Source: Glandiceps talaboti (Eukaryota > Hemichordata > Enteropneusta > Spengelidae). From it: a stretch of 64,000 bases of DNA. The translations under genes and the position numbers were made by a program. Every line of letters starts with the position of its first letter. Position 1 is the stretch's first letter. This document shows, piece by piece, positions 35,066 through 45,053 of this stretch. A model generated the notes under the pieces. The model searched no databases, was not told the origin of the DNA, and saw only the letters and a program-made list of their open reading frames with translations. The DNA lies in the NCBI RefSeq assembly GCF_964340395.1, contig NC_135555.1, positions 8,690,931 through 8,754,930 of the forward strand, given 5' to 3'.

Positions 35066-35150
35066 AGGCTATACATGGCATTGAATCTCTTAAAGTTTAG
35101 AGGCTATTGATGGCATCAAATCTCATGAATAGCCCTCTAGACTAGAGAAG
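35066..35150. repeat. short fold-back element in intron
   Basis: CCTAGTCCAGAGGCTAT near 35067 is the imperfect inverse of ATAGCCCTCTAGACTAGAG near 35132. Inner blocks GGCATTGAATCTC and GATGGCATCAAATCTCATG are direct variants. A similar arm lies near 23246. Confidence 0.5.
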
Positions 35151-35743
35151 ACATTGCCTCTAGGTATGTCTGTTACCTTTTCAGATCTTACCGGATATCA
35201 CTGGATAGAGAATAACAATACTTATCAAGCAATGGCAGACTGACACATGACATACTACTCATGACTTGTAGCTAAGAAATACTTGCAAGTTGGTAACAAT
35301 GGGACAGGTGTATCAGGGCAGCAACAATTGGTGTATTTGAAATGATTCAACTGTTAGCAATTGGTCTGGATGTTCCTGGTGGCACTTTCTCTTATCTGTA
35401 TATCTCCACTGTAGCATCACAAATGTTAGCATTCAATTCTTTCTATTGAAAATTTGTAGTTACTTAATGGTTACATATAAGGAATGTTACCTATTTCATT
35501 CTTGTTGTTACTGAACTATACTTACATTGCAAAAGCACTTCACATGATGATACATTTTTGAAAATGTTTGTTTTCAGATGGTACAGTGATACAGAAAATT
35601 GATAGGATATACCGTATATACTGAGGTATTACTCTATGAACAGGTGATACATTTGGAAGGATAAAAGTTGATGTCAGCGAAAATTTGGGATTCACTTCCA
35701 AGATTTGTTTTTGACTCTGTGAGTAGAAATTATCATTACTAAC

Positions 35744-35823
35744 CTTTCTCCTTCTTTGGTACTATTTATATCTACTTTATCATCATCATCTCCAATATTG
35801 TCTTGGGCATCTCTACCATCAAC
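35744..35823 (-). CDS. gene 2, acidic exon (residues 572-598)
   Basis: The acceptor tttgtAG is at 35825-35824 and the donor is GAAAG|GTTAGT. It encodes VDGRDAQDNIGDDDDKVDIN and then STKEGE plus a split Ser codon. It is part of the acidic tail. Confidence 0.78.
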
Positions 35824-36357
35824 CTACAAAGAGTGTATGAAAATATTTAAATTAGATGAAATATAAAATCCACCTTGTAATACACAAAACTTGAGAAAAT
35901 AGACATTCTGTTATGTTAGATTTGTTTTTATAGACCAAATATTCTTTACAGAATCACTTTACTCAGACTCAAGAGTATTTTGCATTTCTTTATCATTACT
36001 GAAATATTGTCTACATGTCTGAGTTTCATTCAAAAAGAGAGCCATGAAATCTAACTAATTCATAAATACAAGTGAAAGATCCTTCATATGGCTAAAAAAA
36101 ACCTACTTATCTCAGATCATGTGCTTTGTGTACTCTAACTAAAAAAGTACCAATAATTTAGCCATTCAAAATGGTACCATTTATAACTGCAAAATCTAAA
36201 ACAGGAACCGGGAAACTATTTGCCTCTATTATATATTGCCTACACATAAGTACTGGTACAGAATGTAGCAGATAAATATGTACATTAGATGACAATTTCA
36301 GGTATACTCTTTTCTTTTCCCTACCATTCACAAAACAGACATGGACATATTGTTTAC

Positions 36358-36464
36358 CTCTGTTTCTGGTTCTAAGCCACTGTCATACCCATCTTCATTA
36401 TCTTGTCTGGGAGAATCTTCAGCCTGGTTAGCAACTTGATCACCTTCACCCTCTGCATTCCCAT
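36358..36464 (-). CDS. gene 2, acidic exon (residues 536-571)
   Basis: The acceptor attttAG is at 36466-36465 and the donor is GAG|GTAAAC. After the split Asp codon it encodes GNAEGEGDQVANQAEDSPRQ and then DNEDGYDSGLEPETE. It is low-complexity, acidic and probably disordered. Confidence 0.78.
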
Positions 36465-36796
36465 CTAAAATGATTAAATCACAACTTTCCATGAAACATT
36501 TTGATTTGGAATGATGTTCCTATACAATGACTAATATTAATGTAAATATGAATAGTGCATAACATAGTGCTGTCAAGATCAATGCAGTCTGGAACCCACA
36601 CCTTTTTCATTGTCATTTCAGATGTAAAGTTTCCTTGAAAACGCCCCTTTAAATTATGAAACTTGTCAGAAGTTCAAGCTATTTTTGTATTGAATTACCA
36701 TTTCTAACCATGTATACATTTCTACACTACGATCAATATTCTCTTAGAGCCCTTCTCTGGAATCAGTTAACTCCCAAAAAATCCATGGTTTCCTAC

Positions 36797-37040
36797 CTTT
36801 ATTCTGATCATCTTCCTTTCCTTCATCTTCCTCCATATTTCCAGGAATACAAGCTTTAGCGCTACTGGAACCAGCAGCTTTAAATCTGACCCTAGCACCA
36901 GCCACATTATCAGACTCTTCTGTACTTCTAGAACTAGCAGTGACAGGTCTGTTTTCATCTTCACTTCTATCTAGACTCTCTTTGTTAGCTCCTAGTAATG
37001 TACTTGGCTCTTGTACACTAGGTGACTCCTCAGATTCACT
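36797..37040 (-). CDS. gene 2, Ser/Glu-rich exon (residues 455-536)
   Basis: The acceptor ttttacAG is at 37042-37041 and the donor is AAAG|GTAGGA. It opens SESEESPSVQEPSTLLGANK, passes through RSEDENRPVTASSRSTEESD and the basic patch GARVRFKAAGSSS, and ends EEDEGKEDDQNK. It has many potential Ser phosphorylation sites of the acidic type (inference from composition). Confidence 0.8.
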
Positions 37041-37802
37041 CTGTAAAATGGCAAGTCGACTCTGAAAGGTAGACAACTCAGTAAGGAATGGAGTCACAGT
37101 AAATGGGAAATGGTTTTAAAGGTAGACAACCAGTAAATGAAGGACTCACTGTAAAATGGAAAGTCTAATCTGAAAGGTCGATTATACACAAAGATAAAGA
37201 ATCTCTGAACATCTCAATCAATTATAAGACCAACAAGATCGGATCATCACGCAATTCATCCAAATATATTACAGCACATCCCAGCGAAATATTGAACACA
37301 ATAACAAGCAGAAAATGCTGTTGAGTCTTTTGACCAAATATCTTTTCTGTTTTGTTTACAACTATTTTCATATATCACTGATCTGAACGTTTGCCTTGAA
37401 CAATCCATCAACTAAAGTAGCATCCTGGAAAAAGTATCACTGCAATGGTTCAACCCCCCCCCCTCCCCCCAACACACATATATAAAAGACTAACAGACAC
37501 CATGCCATGATTGTAATGGTCCTTCATAGAACTCAATTTTTGTTGTTGAAAATTCAATCTTTTTAGACAAAACAGCCAAAAAAACAGTTCTACTTTTCTC
37601 TCTCCCTCCACATCATTCTCACTTAGTGAATACTTTAAAACAGATGAAATGTGACTTTTCTGAGTCCATATTATCAAGTATCTGAAAACCATTAAAACAA
37701 GTTGAATTTTCTTGATACTAACACATACATGGAAACTAATGTTTTACATCAATGGAAATATTTATCATCAAAATTTCAAAAGATAACCAGCAGAATACTT
37801 AC
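37041..37802 (-). other. gene 2 intron
   Basis: It contains a C-rich tract (37454-37470) and a decoy exon-like stretch near 37610-37690 whose frame does not fit. Nothing else is seen. Confidence 0.6.
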
Positions 37803-37854
37803 TTCTCCTATGTGTCTGTCTGCTAAGTAATCATCACCTTTACTTGCGCCACTT
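37803..37854 (-). CDS. gene 2, 52-nt exon (residues 437-454)
   Basis: The acceptor tctctAG is at 37856-37855 and the donor is GAA|GTAAGT. It completes the split Gln codon and encodes SGASKGDDYLADRHIGE. The phases (2 in, 0 out) fit both neighbours. Confidence 0.75.
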
Positions 37855-38396
37855 CTAGAGATACATGATAGCACAGGACCATACCATTTACATAGGGGTA
37901 TTAGGGGTTAATACAAGAGGGGGAATGGCACATAGACACAAATAGCATACATATAGCCAAAGCAGGCAGAAGTAAACATTTGGGGCAAAATAGAATTGTC
38001 ATGCATTAGATGCAATTTGTTAGTGGCAAGCGACATTCAGGTAGAAAAGCACAGGAAAAAAATACGGGGAAGAAACACAAATAAAAAAATTTTCATTAAT
38101 ATATTTAACACAATTAACATTTATTTCGTACTTGAATAGAACATTTGAACAGCATTTGGTAAATGCAAATGCATAAAGCAGTTATCAACACACACATGAA
38201 TAAGCAAGCTAATGACAAACTTTGCAATAGCATAATAACAAATTCACCAAAATAACCCATAACACTTGGCCAATTGCACACCTTGGCTTCAAAACACTCA
38301 ATGAAAGCTTTGATTACAGTTTTTTTTATCAGCATTTTTAAGTCAACACCTGTGAATGCAGTACACCCAACTTTCCTTAAAAATATCAGTCCTAAC

Positions 38397-38577
38397 ATGT
38401 GATAAACATCCATCAACATGTGACAAATATCCATCAACATGTGACAAATATCCATCAACATGTGATAAACATACATCAACATGTGACAAATATCAATCAA
38501 CATGTGACAAATATACATCAACATGTGACAAATATCCACCAACATGTGATAAATATCCATCAACATGTGACAAATAT
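38397..38577. repeat. 21-bp tandem repeat, about 9 units
   Basis: Units of AACATGTGACAAATATCCATC (key core ACATGTGACAAATAT) repeat at 21-base spacing, with GACAAATA/GATAAACA variants. The 21-base period keeps several frames open without being a gene. Confidence 0.92.
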
Positions 38578-39629
38578 CACAACACCTTTACCCCCATTAG
38601 CATTTACTACTTTTCACATATAACAGCCACATACTGTCTTATAATAAGTTTTTAATACATTAATTAACAAGGTTTATTTTCTTATATTTTTGTTAAGAAC
38701 TTTCTTTATGATTCTCTATTAGGTTGTTGCTGTTCTGTAGATAAAAAAAGACACAAATTGTGATATTTTCACAAATAGCAGTAGTAGTAGAATAAAATGC
38801 CCAAACTCTAATTCTTAGGAACAGTTTTTTTTTCAATCTTACTGAGTTCCAATAGTATGCCATTTTGTCTTTAGATAGACTGCAAGATTTGTTATTGTAG
38901 AAAGTGGAGCTCCAACACTGATGAATTTTTCAGTCTCTGTCAGAAACATTAGTTGTGGATTTGAAATGTTGAGTACCTTTCAATACCTATGTCTGTCGTA
39001 GATATGGTGGTATTGTTGAAAAAATTGATCGATTCTAATTTTCATAATACACCTTGTATTTCAGGTAACAAGAATACTTTGAAAAAAAGAATACTTTTAT
39101 GACATACCTTAGTGGAAAATGCTATTTTAGGTAACATTGAATACTTTCATAATGTGTTTACACGAACGTGATTTAGCTACATTCTAAATACAGCTAGACT
39201 TTCAAGTTTCAGCTAGAGACAACTAACAAACTGGCCAACAACTTAAGTACATATCTAAACTCATCTAACTATTATAAATAGATGATAACTTTATTTCTAT
39301 AGGAAATAGTTCAACTCTGTGTTGTAGTATAATTGAAGGTGACAAGGCCCTCCTTGACAAAGAAAGTTGTTACATGTAATGATGAACATATACTACCGCT
39401 AATATGGAAACACTAAAACAAGACACTGTACATATGTAAAAACCAGTATATATTATTATTATTACATTTGTTTTTACAATCACTTATTTGTATAAATATT
39501 TTAACTTTGTCATCACTATTTTAGGAATCAAGATAGAATATTTCTAATCATGAAACTAAAATTGCACAATGAATTCTTAAATCAAATAGTATTTCTGCTA
39601 AAACAAAGGTTCTTCACTCAGCCTTCACT

Positions 39630-39838
39630 TCAGACATGTCAATCATCTTATAACTCCAACCTAACATCTCTCCATCATCTTCTAACTCTGCCCAAATGTC
39701 TAACACCTGTCAGTCATCTTATAACTCCACCCTAACATCTGACATTTCTCCATCATCTTCTAACTCTGCCCAATTGTCTGACACCTGTCAATCATCTTAT
39801 AACTCCACCCTGACATCTCCCAATCATCTCCTAATGCT
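39630..39838. repeat. tandem repeat of about 70-80 bp, 2.5 units
   Basis: TCATCTTATAACTCCACCCT, CTCCATCATCTTCTAACTCT and GCCCAAATGTCT recur in order near 39649, 39715 and 39793. Confidence 0.75.
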
Positions 39839-39862
39839 ACACTCATTCCTGAATAACCTCAC

Positions 39863-40165
39863 TGGTGATCCTCTATCTTGTCATCATTTTTATTTTTGAT
39901 TCTACAACTAATTCCCTTCAACTGCATATCTGTCATGTATATAGACAGACGTATTGCTATCTTCTCCTGACTGGGAGTGTCAGGAAAGGCTCTTCCTTTG
40001 AACAGACGTCCAGATTTACACGTCTCTATGGGTTCTATGTCTTCCACTGTCGCTAAACTAATCTGACTGTCTTCTTTCAATTCTAACTGAACTATACTGG
40101 GACCTGTCTTCAGTCTACTGCCTAAGCTGTCACTACTTGAATATCGGCATTGAGATGCCCGTACG
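39863..40165 (-). CDS. gene 2, largest exon (residues 336-437)
   Basis: The acceptor tttatAG is at 40167-40166 and the donor is CACCA|GTGAGG at 39862. It encodes VRASQCRYSSSDSLGSRLKT, GPSIVQLELKEDSQISLATV, EDIEPIETCKSGRLFKGRAF and PDTPSQEKIAIRLSIYMTDM, then a basic end KGISCRIKNKNDDKIEDH. The central part (about 350-415) is the least low-complexity stretch of the protein and the best candidate for a folded or conserved segment. No family was recognised. Confidence 0.8.
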
Positions 40166-41206
40166 CTATAAAGGTAAAGATTAAAATTTGTAAGCAAATC
40201 AGAAAAAAAGCTAACATTTGGTATCTGTCTCAATAGAAATATGCAAATTATTTGTTCTAACAATAAAACTGACCAATATGCTAATATGCTACTCAATATG
40301 CAAATCTCCATGAAACTAAATGCATACATAATTTTTCTTTGCATATCATTTTAGGAAAGGGTAAGATAGTTAGACTTTAAATTCAAGTGGACATAAGTCT
40401 GATTTTGTTCATATCCATTAACATTTACATGAAATGGAATCTACACAATGCTATTGTCTACTTATTTTTGAGTTCTGAATGTACTACTCCTGTAGACTGA
40501 ATGACAAGTTTTATTTAGTTGTTAGCCTACCTACATTGTGGTATGTGGATTTTGCACACACATCGCTTGGAATACTATCCACATCACGTCATTATGGTTT
40601 TAAAATACTGATTCAGTTAGCTACAACCCTACAAGTCATTACCAGCATACCAGTATGTTAAATTTACATAAATTACATGTAAATTATACATAAATTACCA
40701 CTTTTCATCAATGTTAACTCCTGTGTTTATCACAGTTGCGTGTGTTCATTTACATAATGACTTCATTTGAAAAATCATCGTCTGATGTATGCATATTACT
40801 GGGCAAATATTTTTGAAGCATAATAATAACTTGATGCTGATAGTATAAAGCAGTGAGGCATTAAAACAAAATCACAGACCATAAAGTAGACAGGCTATTT
40901 AGGTTTAGACTCGTCTTACTGGCAAAGTTTTCTAAAATTACATATATTGTGGCAAAATGCTATGATTACTGTTATTACACGTTTCCTGCTACAAGGAAAC
41001 ATTGAAGTCTAGCTGATAATTTACTGTCTGTCTTTTACTGTCACTTGGTTTATGTAGCAAGCAACTCGTGACACACTCTTTTGTTGAACATACCAATCTA
41101 AGATAATTGCTGACACATAATTAGCAGCAAGCCTACTATGACATTGATAATGTTGGTGTTTTTTGTACAGGACAACATGCATAAAGCTGATAAACTGCCA
41201 GTTTAC
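40166..41206 (-). other. gene 2 intron, nothing recognised
   Basis: AT-rich sequence. A lone AGTAGACAGGCT (40885-40896) matches one arm of the hairpin at 18136-18226. Confidence 0.6.
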
Positions 41207-41349
41207 CTTGCTCTTAAGCTTCGATTGCTTCTAGCCCTGGACATGTCTTTGAGTCGTTCCAGTTCTTCATTATCTATGAGATATTTGGATTTCAATGGTA
41301 CTGTTGCACCGCTCATATAATACATACGATCTATGCGATGTGGAGTTAT
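41207..41349 (-). CDS. gene 2, exon (residues 289-336)
   Basis: The acceptor tctactAG is at 41351-41350 and the donor is GCAAG|GTAAAC. It encodes ITPHRIDRMYYMSGATVPLK and then SKYLIDNEELERLKDMSRARSN (20-residue limit: key residues Y-L-I-D then E-E-L-E-R-L-K). It has a short amphipathic helix-like run followed by Arg/Ser-rich sequence. Phases fit both sides. Confidence 0.8.
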
Positions 41350-42137
41350 CTAGTAGAGGGTGAAATATCAATAAATTTTATTAGACACTTATGCTATGAC
41401 TATAGAGCTTCTTATATGTGATACACTTGAATGAACAATCACAAAAAATGTTGTTAAACATCAAATCAACCATTTTGAATATTTTTAATTATAGGAAAGT
41501 ATGGAATCATGTGAGCATCATGATGGCTGACAAAACATGACATTTTTCATTATTCAGTGACAGCTACCATTTCAACAGAACACTCATCCAAGTTAATGTT
41601 TTACTCTGTATCAATTTAATTTTACAAACACTTACATGCATGTCAATATGCTATTTCATTTTTATCATTCAGTGACAAGACTAAAACTTCTGAGTATGAG
41701 CTCTAGTTTGAATCAAAACATTACTTTTGCATGGCATCAACCTATGTTAAAATCTGTGCTGTACTCTGTTACACCACAGACTGTAGGGTCTATGGTTACA
41801 CTGAGATTAGTCTGGTGACAGCAAATAAAAAACAACAAATTCGAAATTTTAAGTGTTTGCGACAGCAACATATTATTCCTCTCTATGTAATTTGTATGGA
41901 ACTAATCTGATTAAAATCTGATGTAGTGGATAGCTAATTTATTCACTATTTAGCATTACCTTTATTTTACACATTCACATTTTGGCCTTGGTTGCTACTA
42001 GGAGTGGCAACCAAGACCAAAACATGAACATTTATGAACTATGCAAAGGACAATTCAAGCAAAAAACAAACTAAAGTAATGCCAATGATGAATTAAGCAG
42101 ATTGAAATGAAGCTAAAATTTGAGTAAATAAACTTAC
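41350..42137 (-). other. gene 2 intron
   Basis: It contains AATCTGATTAAAATCTGAT at 41904-41922, matching the end of the MITE at 27948-28032, and a small inverted repeat around TTGGCCTTGGTTGC/GCAACCAAGACCAAA (41983-42021). Nothing else is seen. Confidence 0.55.
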
Positions 42138-42261
42138 TTCAGAAGCTCTTTTCAAAGCCCTGCTTCTAAGCATTGACCTTCCCTCTGTTTCAAATCTTCT
42201 TTGCTGTTCACTCCTGATTTTCATTGCACTCATTGTACCACTGGTCATAGTTTTACTTTCC
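42138..42261 (-). CDS. gene 2, basic exon (residues 247-288)
   Basis: The acceptor tttgcAG is at 42263-42262 and the donor is GAA|GTAAGT. The split CG|G gives Arg. It encodes ESKTMTSGTMSAMKIRSEQQ and then RRFETEGRSMLRSRALKRAS plus E. It is strongly basic and predicted helical by eye, and may bind a nucleic acid or an acidic partner (composition only). Confidence 0.8.
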
Positions 42262-43410
42262 CTGCAAATGATACATAGTTTATTGTTTTGTAAGCTTCAC
42301 AAGCCAATTTCCCTATATTATGGTTACATAGATTGTGGTCAAACAAATTGTATGCACACACAATGTGATACAGATTTATTTTATTTATTGGTTTCCTAGT
42401 TGTATTATTTTAATTTCCTTGTAAATTATAATTGTACTTAATTCGTGTACTTTTGCTTCGTGTGTGTTCATTCATTCTTTAGAATTTAACTATTCCATTA
42501 AACATGTGAATATACTAGTAACTTCTTGATAAAGCCCTCTGAGGTGTGTAATTAGTTGAAGATTTAAGCCACTTTTCACTGCTGACAGTTAATTGTCATA
42601 TTGGACATTCTGTCAAGTAAAGCAGTATTCAATCTATTAAAAATGCATAACCACATCATTCTTATGAAATGAGAACTTGATGCATGTGTATAACTCTCAA
42701 ACATGCATCTCATATTGGATAGTTTGATTTTGTATGATGTAACTAATGTATGGTTTCATTTCATTTGAAATGTATAAACTGACCATGTATAAAAGTGACA
42801 TACTATGTAACTACAACCAAATAAAGTGATCCTCTTGTTACATGTAAAGCATTTCATTTTCAAATATGGCAAAGCAAGATGCATGAGTATAATATTAATA
42901 CACTACTTTTGAAGAAGAAAGAATTATGCAGAATGGAAACAAGAAAAAGAAGAATGACTTTCAAAGTCAGTCATAGTTCTAAACAAGCCAGATAAGCATC
43001 AGCCATTACATGTACATTTTTATCAAGCCAGCTGGAAGTCAGTCATGTTTCTAAGCAAGCCAGTTGAAAGTCAGTAATACATGAAGTTCTAAACATGTCA
43101 ATTCCCACGGTTGATAACCCAGCAATTACAGCTCACATCTCATCAGTTACTACAAGTTGCTTGGTAAAGCACTATGGGGACAGAACTCAGTGCAAATTAT
43201 GCTTCAAATGCCATTGGCATGAAACAATTGGCCTTCGTAGTCAATGTTGTTAACAATGAACAATGCATATTTCATAGCCATTGATTACCACTGCAAGGAA
43301 AGATGGCATGACCATGTATTGCAGTAGCAAAGCAAGGTTTGTTTATATTTGCAAGTCAAAGCAATGGCTGTCAATGAAGGACCAACCAATCAACAAATAA
43401 ACAAACTAAC
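42262..43410 (-). other. gene 2 intron, nothing recognised
   Basis: AT-rich, with direct repeats of AAGCCAG..GAAAGTCAGT near 42986-43080. No exon fits. Confidence 0.55.
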
Positions 43411-43446
43411 CGGTATTCCTGGCTAATTGTATTTGGTTTTGGGGTA
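43411..43446 (-). CDS. gene 2, 36-nt exon (residues 235-247)
   Basis: The acceptor tttttAG is at 43448-43447, after a pyrimidine-rich run, and the donor is ACCG|GTTAGT. It encodes TPKPNTISQEY between split Ser and Arg codons. Size and phase fit exactly. Confidence 0.72.
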
Positions 43447-43728
43447 CTAAAAAGAAAGGAAGAAAGAGACACATTGTTCCTGGACAGTTTACAAAATAAA
43501 ATGAAATTATTTATCACCAAATTTACATGAGTCATAACATAATTATACATGCGATGGATCTCATACAGAGTCATCCCGCTGATTATGTACACTAGGAGGA
43601 GAGGAGGAAAGGTTATTCTTTATCAAGTCACCATGTTCTGTGTGGATATTTACTGGCTCAACTGGTAGATCTATGGGGAGATAAAGTTGAAAGGAGGTGG
43701 ATAGGTATCATCCTGATGGTATACTCAC

Positions 43729-43878
43729 CTACTGGGTCTACTCTGTGTACCTAAATATCGGTCTGAACATATTGAGACAGACTTGACTCCCCTGGTAGGT
43801 GATGCTGACCTCAGACTTACAGATTTACCAGGTGGACTAACACTAGGCAGAGGAACTTGCTTCACTTTGCTAGTGGAA
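43729..43878 (-). CDS. gene 2, Ser-rich exon (residues 185-235)
   Basis: The acceptor attgtAG is at 43880-43879 and the donor is AGTAG|GTGAGT. It encodes STSKVKQVPLPSVSPPGKSV, SLRSASPTRGVKSVSICSDR and YLGTQSRPS. Repeated S/T-P sites (SP, SPTR) suggest proline-directed phosphorylation (inference). Confidence 0.8.
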
Positions 43879-44362
43879 CTACAATAAAAATACAAAACAT
43901 ATATTTAGTTTGAATTTTTTGAAATGATAACCATGATGACTACACGATCACATTGATATCAAACATTTTGGAGGTAACAGGGAAGTCACACATGTACACA
44001 CAGATGAAGGTAAACCAGCAGACAAACACACATGCATAGTCTCATGTATGGAGAAATTGCGTGGGTTAGACAGTGTTTTTCAAGTATAATGACATTGGGC
44101 TATCTTCATTTTAGGTCATTGCAACAACAATATAACTTAATAGAAATGTACAAAATTTTCCATTTTAACATGATGATGATAACTGAGGGCGTATATATCA
44201 ATCATGATAGATACACATTTCATTACATATGTTAACTTCCCAAACAGTCAAGTGATATTAATCAAATCTGTATCACTTTGTAATAAAACTTTAAAAGGTC
44301 ATAGTCTTGAATAGGAAGGGAAAATGCAAGAACAATTGACAATTTCTGAGTTCTTTACTTAC
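43879..44362 (-). other. gene 2 intron, nothing recognised
   Basis: AT-rich, with no repeat or exon signal. Confidence 0.5.
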
Positions 44363-44383
44363 TGGAATGACCAGGGTATCGAA
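44363..44383 (-). CDS. gene 2, candidate 21-nt microexon (residues 178-185)
   Basis: On the minus strand a T-rich run precedes AATTAAG (AG at 44385-44384). Then come 21 bases and GTAAGT (donor at 44362). It is symmetric (phase 2 in and out), so inclusion adds SIPWSF plus a changed split residue, and skipping leaves the frame intact. Support is splice-site quality and phase only. Confidence 0.5.
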
Positions 44384-44988
44384 CTTAATTTATACAAAGA
44401 AAAAAAAGTAAAAGAAATAAAAAGTATGAAAAACTAGTCTACTGCCTTGAAAATTGAAATATATAGGTTGGCATTTTGGTAGTTGACTTGGTCAGAAGAT
44501 TGTTGAAATGACTCAACAATATTATAAAGTAATATTCAGTATACAAAATGTTGTTGGACTGGATGGATGGAAAATTTACAAACACGAACATTAATTTTCA
44601 CACGGTCATAAATTGTAAATGATAATGATTTCACTATTAAACTTTAGTTCTTGTATTGATTAAAACAAAATCAAGGTTACATGCACATGTAGTTCACCTA
44701 TACTTTATATATTATGAATTAATGTTTATGCCATTTTCATAACACATCCCCAATATATATATACACATGCAAATACTTCAGTGACATTAACAAACATTTT
44801 TTCACATATATGTACCTCAACTTGTTTTGTTACAATGCGACAAGTATCGTACATGTTGTGAAAAAAGAAGATGGAATGGAAATGTTTTCTTTTGTTTTTG
44901 TTTTTGTCAATGTAATTATTTGGAACGCAAACCATTTTTTCAACAACAAAAAAAACTTTGATGACAAACTTGTGTATAGCATACTTAC
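44384..44988 (-). other. gene 2 intron, nothing recognised
   Basis: AT-rich sequence without repeats or exon signals. Confidence 0.5.
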
Positions 44989-45053
44989 TTGAAAGACTGT
45001 GGAGTCATTGACCTTTGGAGATTACTTAGATCATCTTGCACTTGAGAGTGATA
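44989..45053 (-). CDS. gene 2, 65-nt exon (residues 157-178)
   Basis: The acceptor gtttcAG is at 45055-45054 and the donor is TTCAA|GTAAGT. It encodes YHSQVQDDLSNLQRSMTPQS and F plus a split codon. With the preceding exon it makes a charged, possibly helical stretch. Confidence 0.78.

Larger units (their letters stand above)
37855..39862 (-). other. gene 2 intron with two tandem repeats
   Basis: It holds the 21-bp tandem at 38397-38577 and the 70-80 bp repeats at 39630-39838. No other feature is seen. Confidence 0.6.

Noticed and set aside
37600-37695. Extra exon for gene 2 (acceptor GGTTTTCAG)
   Set aside because: The frame from the preceding phase-0 exon meets TGA, and the earlier donor ACTAA|GTGAGA leaves a phase that does not fit the next exon.
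38397-38577. CRISPR-like regular repeats
   Set aside because: It is a head-to-tail 21-bp tandem with no unique spacers, in a eukaryotic intron.
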